From positions 62,001-126,000 of the forward strand of contig NZ_JMDW01000001.1 of NCBI RefSeq assembly GCF_000691525.1: 64,000 bases of DNA. Reading direction: 5' to 3'. A program made the translations under genes and the position numbers. This DNA is from Mycolicibacterium neoaurum ATCC 25795. GTDB taxonomy: Bacteria > Actinomycetota > Actinomycetes > Mycobacteriales > Mycobacteriaceae. Every line of letters begins with the position of its first letter. Position 1 is the first letter of the stretch. Below the pieces are notes generated by a model, which saw only the letters and a program-made list of their open reading frames with translations, was not told the DNA's origin and did no database searches. Below, piece by piece: positions 54,044 through 63,400 of this stretch.

Positions 54044-54613
54044 GTGAGACGCACAACGGAGCTTCGCGACGACATCCTCAACGCGGCGCGCACCGAGTTT
54101 GCTCGGTACGGTCTGGCCGGCGCCCGGATCGATCGCATCGCAGGGGCTGCTCATGCCAGCAAGGAGCGCCTGTATGCGCATTTCGGCAACAAGGAGGCAC
54201 TGTTCCGCGAGGTGTTCGTCACCGATGGCGTCGAGTTCTTCCGTTCGGTCACGTTGCGTCCGGAGGACGTCGCCGAGTTCGTCGGCGGGGTCTATGACCT
54301 GGCCTGTCGTCGGCCGGAACACCTACGCATGATCACCTGGGCACGGCTGGAGGGACTGGACCTGAGCGCACCGGAGTTCGAGGAGGAGCCTCCCACGGAG
54401 GCGGCTCTCGCCGCGATCGATGCGGCGCAGACCGACGGTCACATCGATCCGAGCTGGCGGCCTGAGGATCTGTTGGTGATGCTGTTCTCAGTGGGTCTGG
54501 CCTGGGCACATCTGCCGCATCCGGATGCTGTCACCCAGGGCGCGGAGGAGACCGCCCGCCGCCGCGACGTGGCCATCGAGGCCGCCCGTCGACTCATCGC
54601 GCCGCGAACCTAA
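54044..54613 (+). CDS. TetR family regulator
   Basis: 189 residues from GTG 54044. The N-terminal HTH is clear (RDDILNAARTEFARYGLAGARIDRIAGAAHASKERLYAHFGNKEALFREVF). The C-terminal domain resembles the TetR_C_33-type lipid regulators (TWARLEGLDL, then LVMLFSVGLAWAHLP). The divergent acyltransferase gene and the dyad between them indicate a local regulatory pair sensing an acyl ligand (inference). Its stop overlaps the convergent hypothetical gene by 4 nt. Confidence 0.9.
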   Translation: MRRTTELRDDILNAARTEFARYGLAGARIDRIAGAAHASKERLYAHFGNKEALFREVFVTDGVEFFRSVTLRPEDVAEFVGGVYDLACRRPEHLRMITWARLEGLDLSAPEFEEEPPTEAALAAIDAAQTDGHIDPSWRPEDLLVMLFSVGLAWAHLPHPDAVTQGAEETARRRDVAIEAARRLIAPRT

Positions 54614-54978
54614 CCCGCCCGGCGCCGGGCTTCCCTTCGCTCGGCAAGCCGGCCGAACAGATCGTCGAGGTCGATCTCATTGGCCTGCCGCGGCCGGCGC
54701 TGATGAAAGCGCGCGTCGTCGTAGCTGGCCGGGCACTCGAACCGGTGCAGATGCAGGCAGGTGGCCGGCCACCGGCCCTCGTACACATCATCGAGGTCCA
54801 CCACCTGCCGGGACAGCCGCCGGATGGCGAAGCGATTACCGGCCGCGCTGTCCTCGGTCGGGAACTCCGCGGCGTCGAAAAGGTGCCAGCCGCCGTACAC
54901 GGTCTGCAACCACACGGTCTCGATGCCGCAGTGCCTGCACGGCGCCACCGTCGAGGGACGCGAGTCCGAGGAGATCAT
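54610..54978 (-). CDS. Hypothetical protein with CxxC motif
   Basis: 122 residues from ATG 54978 (MISSDSRPSTVAPCRHCG). CRHCGIETVWLQTVYGGWHLFDA and a later ATCLHLHRFECPAS could form a small zinc site (two Cys plus Cys/His). The C-terminus is charged and helical (EIDLDDLFGRLAERREARRR). Cytosolic; no family recognised. The frame is open for a further 46 codons upstream, but that part is Arg-rich antisense of the neighbouring membrane protein gene. Confidence 0.6.
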   Translation of the reverse strand: MISSDSRPSTVAPCRHCGIETVWLQTVYGGWHLFDAAEFPTEDSAAGNRFAIRRLSRQVVDLDDVYEGRWPATCLHLHRFECPASYDDARFHQRRPRQANEIDLDDLFGRLAERREARRRAG

Positions 54979-55030
54979 CAGCCAACCGTAGGCGCGGGCA
55001 CCGACAAGTCGGGCGCAGCACACGCCGGTG

Positions 55031-56818
55031 CTAGCGGGGAGCGACGAATCCCACCGGTCCCGACGCGATGCACACCGACAGCGCCGCGGTGTTCGCGCTG
55101 ACCGTGATCGAGTCACCGGCGCCGGACAACCGCACGAAGACCCGGTTCAGGCCGGGATGGGTGGGCACCTTCACCGGTGCACCCTCGGCCAGCGACATCG
55201 TCAACGAACCTTCGCTGTTGGCCAGATAGTTGATCTCGGCGGTCCAGTCGGCCGGCAGCAGCGGACCGTCCAGCGGCATCGTGACGTCGGCGTCGGTCTG
55301 CACCAGATACCCGCAGTCGGGGATCGGACCCGGGGCGATGGACCGGACCCAGGTGACGAGCGCCTCGCGCAGATTGCCGGTGCTGTCGAGCACCCTCAGA
55401 TCGGTGGTGGTAGCGCTGAACTCGGGGCGCTGCGGCAGCAGCGCGAACATGTGGCTCGCGAGATTCTCGGGCGCGGCCACCCGCTGCATGATCAGCGGAT
55501 CGACCTCCTGGTCGAGCAGCGGTGTGCCGCGCGGCGCTGCGGCCAGGCCGGCCGCGACATTGTGCAGGTATTGCGGGACCGGGCTGTCCCGCCACACCCG
55601 CAGGAACGTCGATGTCGAGTACAGGCTGCTGCCGACGAACGCAGCGGCCAGGGCGCAGATCACCGCGGTGCGACCGCGGGAGGCGTCCAGCCAGGCCGAT
55701 CCCGGCCGGTTCGGCGCGCTCAGCGCCACGGCGGCCAGGATGGCCGCCACCACCACCAGGTCCGGCAGGTAGCGCAGGGCCTGCGCCAGTTCCAGGGCGG
55801 TGAACTGGGAGGAGCGCATCAGATAGATCGGCACCTGGCAGGCCAGTGCGTAACCCAGCGCGGCCAGCCATACCGCTGCGATCCGTTGTTTCCGGGTCAC
55901 CGATACCGCCACCACGGCGGCCAGCACGATCCAGCCGAGCACCATCACGGTCACCGGCGGGGTGGCCCACGGTGAGGCGGGGGCCCAGCGCTGCCAGTCC
56001 CACGGCCCGCCGGCCAGACCCGGGACGATCCCGTGCGTCACCGAGCGCCACCACAGTTCGGCGGTCATGCCCAGATCCAGCGTCCACCGCTTCTGGTCAA
56101 CCACCAGCAGGTAGACCCCGATCCAGCCGGCGGTGGCCGCCAGCAGCCCGACCCACAGTCGGATTCCCCGATGCCACACGGCGGCAAGCGGTTCCCGGCT
56201 CACCCACGCCAGCAGGGCGGTCACCGTGAACGCGACGAACGGGATCACCGCCGATTTCTCGAAGAACAGCAGGCCCCCGCAATAGACCAGCACCCCGGTC
56301 ACCGCGTAACGCCGGTTGCCGGTGCGCACCAGCTGGATGGCATCCCCGCATACCCAGGCCAGTGCGGCCAGCATCGGCAGCGAGTTCAGCCCGGCGGCCC
56401 ACCACGCGAATGCGGGCACCGTCAGCGGCGTGAACAGGGCGAATACCAACGGCACCAGCAGCACCGGGCGCCATCCGAGGATCAGGTGCAGCACACGCAG
56501 CAGGGCCAACGAGGCCAGCAGCTGCAGCACCACGAGGCTGAGTGCGGGCCAGAACCATTCCAGCGGAGCCAACCGGGTGATCGCACCGGAGACCAGGAAC
56601 GCCCCCGGCATCACGTGCCCGTCGTGATCGTCGAACAGATACTCGACGGACAGCAACCCCTGCGTTCCCGCCCGTCCGATCAGGATCAGGTCATCCCAGT
56701 AGAAGTAACCACCGAAGGCGAGCACCGCCCGGATCGCCAACTGCGCCACGATCAGCGCGCCGGCAACCCTGGGGACCCATTTCATCGCAGCCGACTGTAC
56801 GGACGCGCGCCCGGTCAC
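55031..56818 (-). CDS. Polytopic membrane protein, GT-C glycosyltransferase-like (Rv3635-like)
   Basis: 595 residues from GTG 56818, directly after the galE stop; ATG 56785 (MKWVPRVAGAL) is an alternative. About ten to twelve membrane helices. YFYWDDLILIGRAG after helix 1 places a DD pair in the first extracytoplasmic loop, as in GT-C mannosyl- or arabinosyltransferases. A C-terminal extracytoplasmic domain of about 180 residues follows. The Rv3635 position and the galE neighbour suggest cell-wall polysaccharide or glycoprotein glycosylation using a polyprenyl donor. Activity is unproven. Confidence 0.78.
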   Translation of the reverse strand: MTGRASVQSAAMKWVPRVAGALIVAQLAIRAVLAFGGYFYWDDLILIGRAGTQGLLSVEYLFDDHDGHVMPGAFLVSGAITRLAPLEWFWPALSLVVLQLLASLALLRVLHLILGWRPVLLVPLVFALFTPLTVPAFAWWAAGLNSLPMLAALAWVCGDAIQLVRTGNRRYAVTGVLVYCGGLLFFEKSAVIPFVAFTVTALLAWVSREPLAAVWHRGIRLWVGLLAATAGWIGVYLLVVDQKRWTLDLGMTAELWWRSVTHGIVPGLAGGPWDWQRWAPASPWATPPVTVMVLGWIVLAAVVAVSVTRKQRIAAVWLAALGYALACQVPIYLMRSSQFTALELAQALRYLPDLVVVAAILAAVALSAPNRPGSAWLDASRGRTAVICALAAAFVGSSLYSTSTFLRVWRDSPVPQYLHNVAAGLAAAPRGTPLLDQEVDPLIMQRVAAPENLASHMFALLPQRPEFSATTTDLRVLDSTGNLREALVTWVRSIAPGPIPDCGYLVQTDADVTMPLDGPLLPADWTAEINYLANSEGSLTMSLAEGAPVKVPTHPGLNRVFVRLSGAGDSITVSANTAALSVCIASGPVGFVAPR

Positions 56819-57802
56819 TCAGCCCGCGGTCGGATAGTCTCCTCCGACGGCCTGGCGGGCTTCCCACGCCGAGGCGACCATGTCGGTCAGCGAATGTCGC
56901 ATCTGCCAGCCCAGATCGCGCGCCGCCAGGGTGCCCTCGGCCACGATGCGGGCCGGATCACCCGGCCGTCGCGGGGTGACCGCGGGCTCGAAGTCGATAC
57001 CGGTGACCTCGCGGATCGTCGTCATGATCTCGCGCACCGACGTTCCGGATCCGCTGCCGAGGTTGTAGACCGGCTCGACGGGCTCACCAGCGGCCAGTCT
57101 GCGTGCCGCCGCGACATGCGCGTCCGCCAGATCGGACACGTGCACGTAGTCGCGCACGCAGGTGCCGTCCGGGGTGGCGTAGTCGCCGCCGTTGATCTGC
57201 GGGACGCGGCCGCCGTACAGCATGTCGAGCACCTTGGGGAACAGATTGTGCGGGCTGCGGTCGTACAGCTCGACCGAGCCGGAACCGACGACGTTGAAAT
57301 AGCGCAGACTGGTGTGCCGCAGTGGGCGTGCCCGCGCCACATCGCGCAGCAGCCACTCGCCGATGAGCTTGCTCTCGCCATACGGCGACTCGGGCGCCGT
57401 CGGCGTCTGCTCGTCGACGATCTCGAGATCGGGGGTGCCGTAGGTGGCGGCACTGCTGGAGAAGACGATCTGGTCGACATCGGTGGCCGCCATCGCCTCC
57501 AGCAGGGTGGCCATCGCGGTGACGTTCTGGCGGTAGGTGTGCAACGGGTACTTCACCGATTCGCCCGCGTATTTGTATCCCGCGACGTGGATCACCCCGG
57601 TGACATCGTGATCGGCCAGCGTCGCGGTGACGGTGTCGAGGTCCAGCAGGTTGGCGGTGACCAGTTCGACGCCGTCAGGCACGAATCCGGCGATACCGGT
57701 GGACAAATCGTCGATCACGACCACATCGGTGCCGGAGGCCGTCAGTGCGCGCACCACATGCGCTCCGATGTACCCGGCGCCGCCGGTCACTAGCCAGGAC
57801 AT
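56819..57802 (-). CDS. galE: UDP-glucose 4-epimerase
   Basis: 327 residues from ATG 57802, preceded by GAGGAG. Extended SDR fold: GGAGYIG (7-13), FSSSAATYG, Tyr141-Gly-Glu-Ser-Lys145 and RYFNVVG. It interconverts UDP-glucose and UDP-galactose, the donor for galactofuranose in mycobacterial arabinogalactan. Equivalent to GalE1 (Rv3634c). It is followed without gap by the GT-C-like gene. Confidence 0.93.
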   Translation of the reverse strand: MSWLVTGGAGYIGAHVVRALTASGTDVVVIDDLSTGIAGFVPDGVELVTANLLDLDTVTATLADHDVTGVIHVAGYKYAGESVKYPLHTYRQNVTAMATLLEAMAATDVDQIVFSSSAATYGTPDLEIVDEQTPTAPESPYGESKLIGEWLLRDVARARPLRHTSLRYFNVVGSGSVELYDRSPHNLFPKVLDMLYGGRVPQINGGDYATPDGTCVRDYVHVSDLADAHVAAARRLAAGEPVEPVYNLGSGSGTSVREIMTTIREVTGIDFEPAVTPRRPGDPARIVAEGTLAARDLGWQMRHSLTDMVASAWEARQAVGGDYPTAG

Positions 57803-57849
57803 ATCTCTCCTCATGTGGGGACCCGAAGCCGGGTTCATGCTGTCATGGA

Positions 57850-59094
57850 TCAGGATCGGGCGAGCGCGTACAGGTGCACCGCGATGCCGACCACGGGCCC
57901 GCACAGCAGCGCGATGACGGTCCTGGTCTCCAGTGCCGCCGGCAACAGCAGCAGTGCGGCGGCGGCCAGGGTGGCGCCGATCCATCCGGCGGCGTAGGCG
58001 CGGTGCAGTGCGGCCGCGACCGCCGCGGCGCCGGTGAGGGTGAGCAGTGCGATGGCGGTGGCCGCGGCGGTCAGCCAGGCCAGCAGTGCGCCGCTCGCCT
58101 GATATTCGGGCCCGAATGCGGTGTGCAGCAACCACGGTCCGGCGACCGCGGCCGCCGCGACGCCGATCGCCCCGATCGCGGTGACCACCAGTGCGGGGGT
58201 GAGCAATGCACCCAGTCTGCGGTCCCGCTGATCGACGAAGTGCGCTATCAGGTTGCCCTGCATGGCCGTCAGCGGTACCAGCAGTGGCGCCCTGGTGAGG
58301 GTGACCGCGAGAATCACCACACCACCGGCGGCGCCCAGTTCGGAACTGGTGGCCTGCAACAGCACCGGAAAGCCCATCACGAGGATGGCGCTGGCGCCGG
58401 CCGCCGCCACCGAGTGCGAGGCGCCTGCCAGAAATGTGCGCGCGCTGCCCGCACAGGTCAGCGCGGCCGCCGCTCGGGCAGGCCGGGAACACACCAACAC
58501 GATCAGCCAGGCCATGCACCCGGCGACAGTGGCCCACAGGAAACCGGCAAGTCCCCAACCGAAGACGAACGCCGCCGCCGCGACCGCCACCCGGGTCACC
58601 GCGTCGGTCACCATCAGCGAGCCGTACTGGGTCCACCGGTCGGTACCGGCCAGCATGCCCAGAAGCGTTGCGTGCAGACAGAATCCGCCGAGCCCGATGC
58701 TGAGCAGCGCCACGCTGAGCCACTGGTACTCGGTGAATACCCGTGCCGACCACAGCGGCGCGGTCACGCCGATCAGTGCGGCCGCGCCGATGCCCACGCC
58801 GACGGCCAACCACATCGGACGGGTCCGGTGTTGTTCGGGTCGGGTGCCCACCCGACCGGCCCGAACCTCCCGGGTGGCCTCCTGCAGCAGGCCGTTGGCC
58901 GCGCCGCTGACGAGACCGAACGCCCCCCAGAAGACCCCGAAGAGGGAGAAGCCGGCCGGCTCCAGGCTGCGGGCGGCCAGATACAGCACCGCGTATCCGC
59001 ACAACGCGGTGCAGGCGGTGGCGATTCCGACCGTGGTGACGCTGGCCCGCGTGACCGGCCCGCGCGCCGGTAGTGCGGAGCCGCCGTCGGTCAC
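57850..59094 (-). CDS. Flippase-like integral membrane protein (MOP superfamily, Rv3630-like)
   Basis: 414 residues from GTG 59094 with about 12 helices. The opening helices (SVTTVGIATACTALCGYAVLYLAARSLEPAGFSLFGVFWGAFGLVSGAANGLLQEATRE) follow the Wzx/MurJ-like polysaccharide exporter pattern, two six-helix halves. It overlaps the M1 peptidase gene by 4 nt, so it belongs to the same transcription unit as the Pls-type gene. The cargo is unknown: a lipid-linked glycan or the product of the Pls-type enzyme. Confidence 0.78.
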   Translation of the reverse strand: MTDGGSALPARGPVTRASVTTVGIATACTALCGYAVLYLAARSLEPAGFSLFGVFWGAFGLVSGAANGLLQEATREVRAGRVGTRPEQHRTRPMWLAVGVGIGAAALIGVTAPLWSARVFTEYQWLSVALLSIGLGGFCLHATLLGMLAGTDRWTQYGSLMVTDAVTRVAVAAAAFVFGWGLAGFLWATVAGCMAWLIVLVCSRPARAAAALTCAGSARTFLAGASHSVAAAGASAILVMGFPVLLQATSSELGAAGGVVILAVTLTRAPLLVPLTAMQGNLIAHFVDQRDRRLGALLTPALVVTAIGAIGVAAAAVAGPWLLHTAFGPEYQASGALLAWLTAAATAIALLTLTGAAAVAAALHRAYAAGWIGATLAAAALLLLPAALETRTVIALLCGPVVGIAVHLYALARS

Positions 59095-60431
59095 AGGTCC
59101 GGGAGGTCGGTGGAGTACAGCCAGCGGTCCCAGAGTCCGCGCAGCGAGACATCGGTATGGTTGGCCGCCAGGCCGGTGAAATCATCGGTCACCGCGGTGC
59201 TGTGCCGGTATCGGGCGGTCCAATCCTGCAGCAGCGCAAAGAAGTTGTCGTCGCCGATGGTCTGGCGCACGGCGTGCAGGGTCAGCGCGCCGCGCTTGTA
59301 CACCCGGTCGTCGAACATATCCGCGGGTCCCGGATCGGTCAGCAGCAGATCCTGCGGTGATTCGGCCAGCTTGCGGTGATAGTTGCGGGCGCGTTCGTCG
59401 GCGCTGGGCCCGCCGGACTCCTCGGACCACAGCCACTCCGCGTAACAGGCGAAGCCCTCGTGCAACCAGATGTCCCGCCACCGGCGCGCGGTCACCGAAT
59501 TGCCGAACCACTGGTGGGCCAGCTCATGGGCGATCAACCGCTCGGAACTGCGCTTGCCGTCGCAATGGTTGGCACCGAAGATGGAAAGCCCCTGTGCCTC
59601 GAGCGGGATCTCCAGATCGTCATCGGTGACGACGACGGTGTAACCGGTTTCCAACGGGTAGGGGCCGAACTGGCGGATGAACAACTTCATCATCTGGGTC
59701 TGCCGGCCGAAGTCATGATCGAAGTTGCGCCGTAACCGATCCGGGAGGACCGCGTGCATCGGGACGGGGCTCTTGTGCAGCCGGTGCCTGGTGTACTCGC
59801 CGATCTGCAGCGTGATCAGGTAGGTCGAGGTCGGCTCGGCCTGTTCATAGGTCCACGTGGTGTGGCTCGCACGGGTCTGCTTGGACAACAGTTCCCCGTT
59901 GGCCAGCGCGTAGTAGGGGCTGTCGGTGCTGATCCGGATGCGGAAACTGGCCTTCGCGGAGGGATGGTCGTCACACGGGAACCAGGAGGCGGCACCGTTG
60001 GGCTGACCGGCGACCAGCGCGCCGTTGGACAGTTCCTCGAAACCGACATCGCCCCAGAGCGTGCGCAACGGTCGGGGCGTGCCGCCGTAGCGCACCACGA
60101 TCGTCATCGCCGCGCCGGCCGGCAGCGTCTCACCGAGGGTGATGTGCAGCTTTCCGCCGTGACATCGGAAATTGTTGGGGCGCCTGCCGTTCACCGTCAC
60201 CTTCGACACCCCGAGCGCATCCGAGAGATCGAGGGTGAAGGCGCGCAGCGCGGCAAGGGTCACCGCGGTGACGGTGACCGTGCCGCCGAGGCGGTTGATC
60301 GCCACCTTGTACTCGATGTCGAGTTCGTAGCGCGACACCCGATAACCGAAGTTGCCGTTGCGGGGCAGATACGGGTCGATCACCGGGGGAGTGTGTGCCG
60401 TCTTCTTCGCGACCTTCTTGGCACTGCTCAT
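59091..60431 (-). CDS. M1 family metallopeptidase
   Basis: 446 residues from ATG 60431 (MSSAKKVAKK). Gluzincin motif HELAHQWFG (H302, E303, H306) with third ligand Glu325 (LHEGF) at the exact HEXXH-X18-E spacing. The exopeptidase motif GAMEN is replaced by EAQGL (278-282), which may alter N-terminal recognition. It has no helical C-terminal domain, so it is about half the length of PepN. There is no signal peptide; the N-terminus is Lys-rich. It overlaps the Pls-type gene and the flippase-like gene by 4 nt each. Confidence 0.88.
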   Translation of the reverse strand: MSSAKKVAKKTAHTPPVIDPYLPRNGNFGYRVSRYELDIEYKVAINRLGGTVTVTAVTLAALRAFTLDLSDALGVSKVTVNGRRPNNFRCHGGKLHITLGETLPAGAAMTIVVRYGGTPRPLRTLWGDVGFEELSNGALVAGQPNGAASWFPCDDHPSAKASFRIRISTDSPYYALANGELLSKQTRASHTTWTYEQAEPTSTYLITLQIGEYTRHRLHKSPVPMHAVLPDRLRRNFDHDFGRQTQMMKLFIRQFGPYPLETGYTVVVTDDDLEIPLEAQGLSIFGANHCDGKRSSERLIAHELAHQWFGNSVTARRWRDIWLHEGFACYAEWLWSEESGGPSADERARNYHRKLAESPQDLLLTDPGPADMFDDRVYKRGALTLHAVRQTIGDDNFFALLQDWTARYRHSTAVTDDFTGLAANHTDVSLRGLWDRWLYSTDLPDL

Positions 60432-63400
60432 TCGGCTCGTTTCTTTTTCGACTTCGTCCAGGGGGCAATGGGATTGCCCTGCCAACGGGTCCACGGCGGG
60501 ACCTCGTCACCGCGCATCACCAGCGAGGCAGGCCCGATGGTGGCTCCTGCCCCGATGCGGGAGGCGGGCAGCGCTACACAGTGCGGGCCCAGCGTGGCGC
60601 CCTCGTCGAGGATCACGGTGTCCATCCGCATGATCCGGTCGTGGAACAGGTGGGTCTGCACCACACAACCGCGGTTGACGGTACTGCCCGCGCCCAGTGA
60701 GATCAGGTCGGCCTCGGGCAGCCAATAGGTTTCGCACCAGACACCACGGCCGATCTTCGCGCCGAGTCCGCGCAGCCAGATGTTCATGATCGGGGTGCCG
60801 GTGGCGGCCCTGGCGAACCAGGGGGCGGCGACCGTCTCCACGAACGTGTCCGACACCTCGTTGCGCCAGACGAACGACGACCACAGTGGATGTTCGATGG
60901 CGGTGATCCGGCCGATGACGAGCCACTTGGCCGCCACCGCGATCGCCCCGGCGACGGCGCCGGCGACCAGCAGGACCACGCCGCCCGCCACCGCGGTCCA
61001 GCCGTAGCCGATCTCTCCGGCCAGCGCGTGCAGCGCCCCGAGCACCGCGACGCCGATGAGGAACGTCACGATGACCGGGATGAGCCTGCAGGTTTCGACC
61101 ACCGACCGCATGATCTTCAACTCGGTCGACGGGTTGAAGGTGCGTAGGGCATCGGCCGCGGTCGGTTGGCGACGTAGCCGGATCGGTGGGCTGCCCAGCC
61201 AGGACGACCCGGCCTTGGCCTTGTGCGGGGCGGCCGAGAGCACCGCCACCAGGCCGTCGTCGGGAACCCGTCGGCCGGGCTGGGTGATTCCGGAGTTGCC
61301 GAGAAAGGCGCGCTTGCCGATGGTCGCCTTGGCGACGTGGATCCAGCCGCCGCCCAGTTCGTAGGAGGCCACCATGGTGTCATCGGCCAGGAATGCCCCG
61401 TCTTGCACTTCGGTGAACTTCGGGGTCAACAATGCGGTGGAGATCTCGGTGCCCTTGCCGACCTTCGCGCCGAGCAGGCGCAACCACCACGGAGTGAGCA
61501 GGCTGGCGTACACCGGGAAGAGGTAGTTGCGCGCCGCATCCATCAGGCGCTCGGTGGCCCACAGCTGCCAGCCGACCCGGCTGCGCACCGGGTGATACCC
61601 CTCCGTGAGACCGAGTGAGAGCAGCCGGACACCCAGCACTGTCAGCGCCGCGTACGTGCCGAACGCCACCAGTGCGGCCACCGGGGTCCATGCCAGCGCG
61701 GGCACCAGCGCGTCGGTCGGGCTCGCGGTGCCGCGCACCGCCCACGCCAGCACGGCAAGCCCGACGGCCAGCGCCGTCAACGGCAGCGCACCGAGCAACA
61801 TCGATGTGACGCTGTAGATGCCCACCCACAACGGCGCCCGGCCGGGGCGCTCATCGGGCCACGGGTGGCGGGCCTTACCGGATTTCGCCGCCGGCGAGCC
61901 CTTCCAGTACTGCCCGTTCTTCACCTTGCCGACAACACCGGAGCCGGGCGCCACGTCGGCGTTCTTGCCGACCGTCGCACCCGGGAACAGCGTGGTGCGG
62001 GCGCCGATGGTCGCGTCGGTGCCGATGCTGATCGGTCCGACGTGGAAGATGTCCCCGTCGATCCAATGCCCGGTCAGGTCGACCTCGGGTTCGACGGACG
62101 CACGGTGCCCGATGGTCAGCATGCCGGTGACCGGCGGTGCCGAATGCAGATCGACTCCCTTGCCGATCGAGTTGCCAAGGGCGCGACCGTAATACACCAG
62201 CCATGGCGCACCGGCCTGGTTCTCCGCCCCGCTGGCCTCGGCGAGTCGTTCGGCGAACCACACCCGCAGATGCTCCGATCCGCCCCGGCGGTAGCTGCCC
62301 GGTTGCAGATTCGACAGCAGGGTCCGCGCGCCGAGCACCGCGATACCCATCCGGCCGGGCGGGGTGATGAAGATGATGAAACCGGCCAGGACCCACCACC
62401 AGTTCAACGTGTTCGCCCACGGCACCAGGTCGATCGCGGCGGCGATGTTGTTCAGGACGGCCAGCCAGATGACCCACTGCAACCCCGTCAGCGTGGCCAA
62501 CGGGACCGACAACGCGACCTGGGCGATCTGGGTCAACACCGGCGTCGGCCGCACGTCTCGGCGCACCACCTCCGGTGGCGGGGCCAGCTCATCGAGGTAA
62601 CCGGCCAGTGAGCCGAGTCTCGGGTGGTCGTACAAATCGGCGACGGTGACCTGCGGATAGCGCCCGCGCACCGCCGTGACCAACTGCGCCGCCGACAGTG
62701 AGCCGCCGCCGAGGGCGAAGAAGTCCGCTTCCGGCCCGTCGACGGGCGCGGCCAGCACGTCACGCCACAGTCCGGCCAACCAGCCCATGGTGCCGCCGAG
62801 GTCGGGCTCGTCCTCTGGTGCGGCACCCGGCGGCGGCCAGGGCAGCGCATTGCGGTCGACCTTCCCCGAGGTGCGGGTCGGCAGTTCGTCGAGCAGTACC
62901 AGCCGGGGTACCAGGGCGGCGGGCAGCGCCTCGGACAGTGCCGCGCGCGCGGCGACCAGATCGAAGGCGGGGTCCGTACTGGCGATGTAACCCACCAGCA
63001 GCGGGGTGCCGCTGGTCGTCTTGCGGACCGCGGCCGCCCCGCCGCTGACACCGGGCAGGTTGACCAGTGCGGCGTCGACCTCGCCGAGTTCGATCCGTCG
63101 TCCACCGACCTTGACCTGGTCGTCGGCGCGGCCCTGGAAGTACAGACCGTCGGCCTCCAGTCGCACCAGATCGCCACTGCGGTAGGCGCGGGGCCAGCCG
63201 AGGGTGTCCATCGGGGCGTACTTCTCGGCGTCCTTGTCGGGGTCGAGGTATCGGGCCAGACCGACACCGCCGATCACCAGTTCGCCGACCTCCCCGAGGC
63301 CGACCGGGCAGCCCTGTTTGTCGACGACCGCCAGATCCCAACCCGGCAACGGCAATCCGATGCTGACCGCGGAGCGCCCGTCCAGCGGGGCGGCGCACGC

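Noticed and set aside
53620..54330. Plus-strand frame spanning the acyltransferase and TetR genes as a fused protein
   Set aside because: It is an out-of-frame read through both genes; the TetR HTH is only in the frame starting at 54044.
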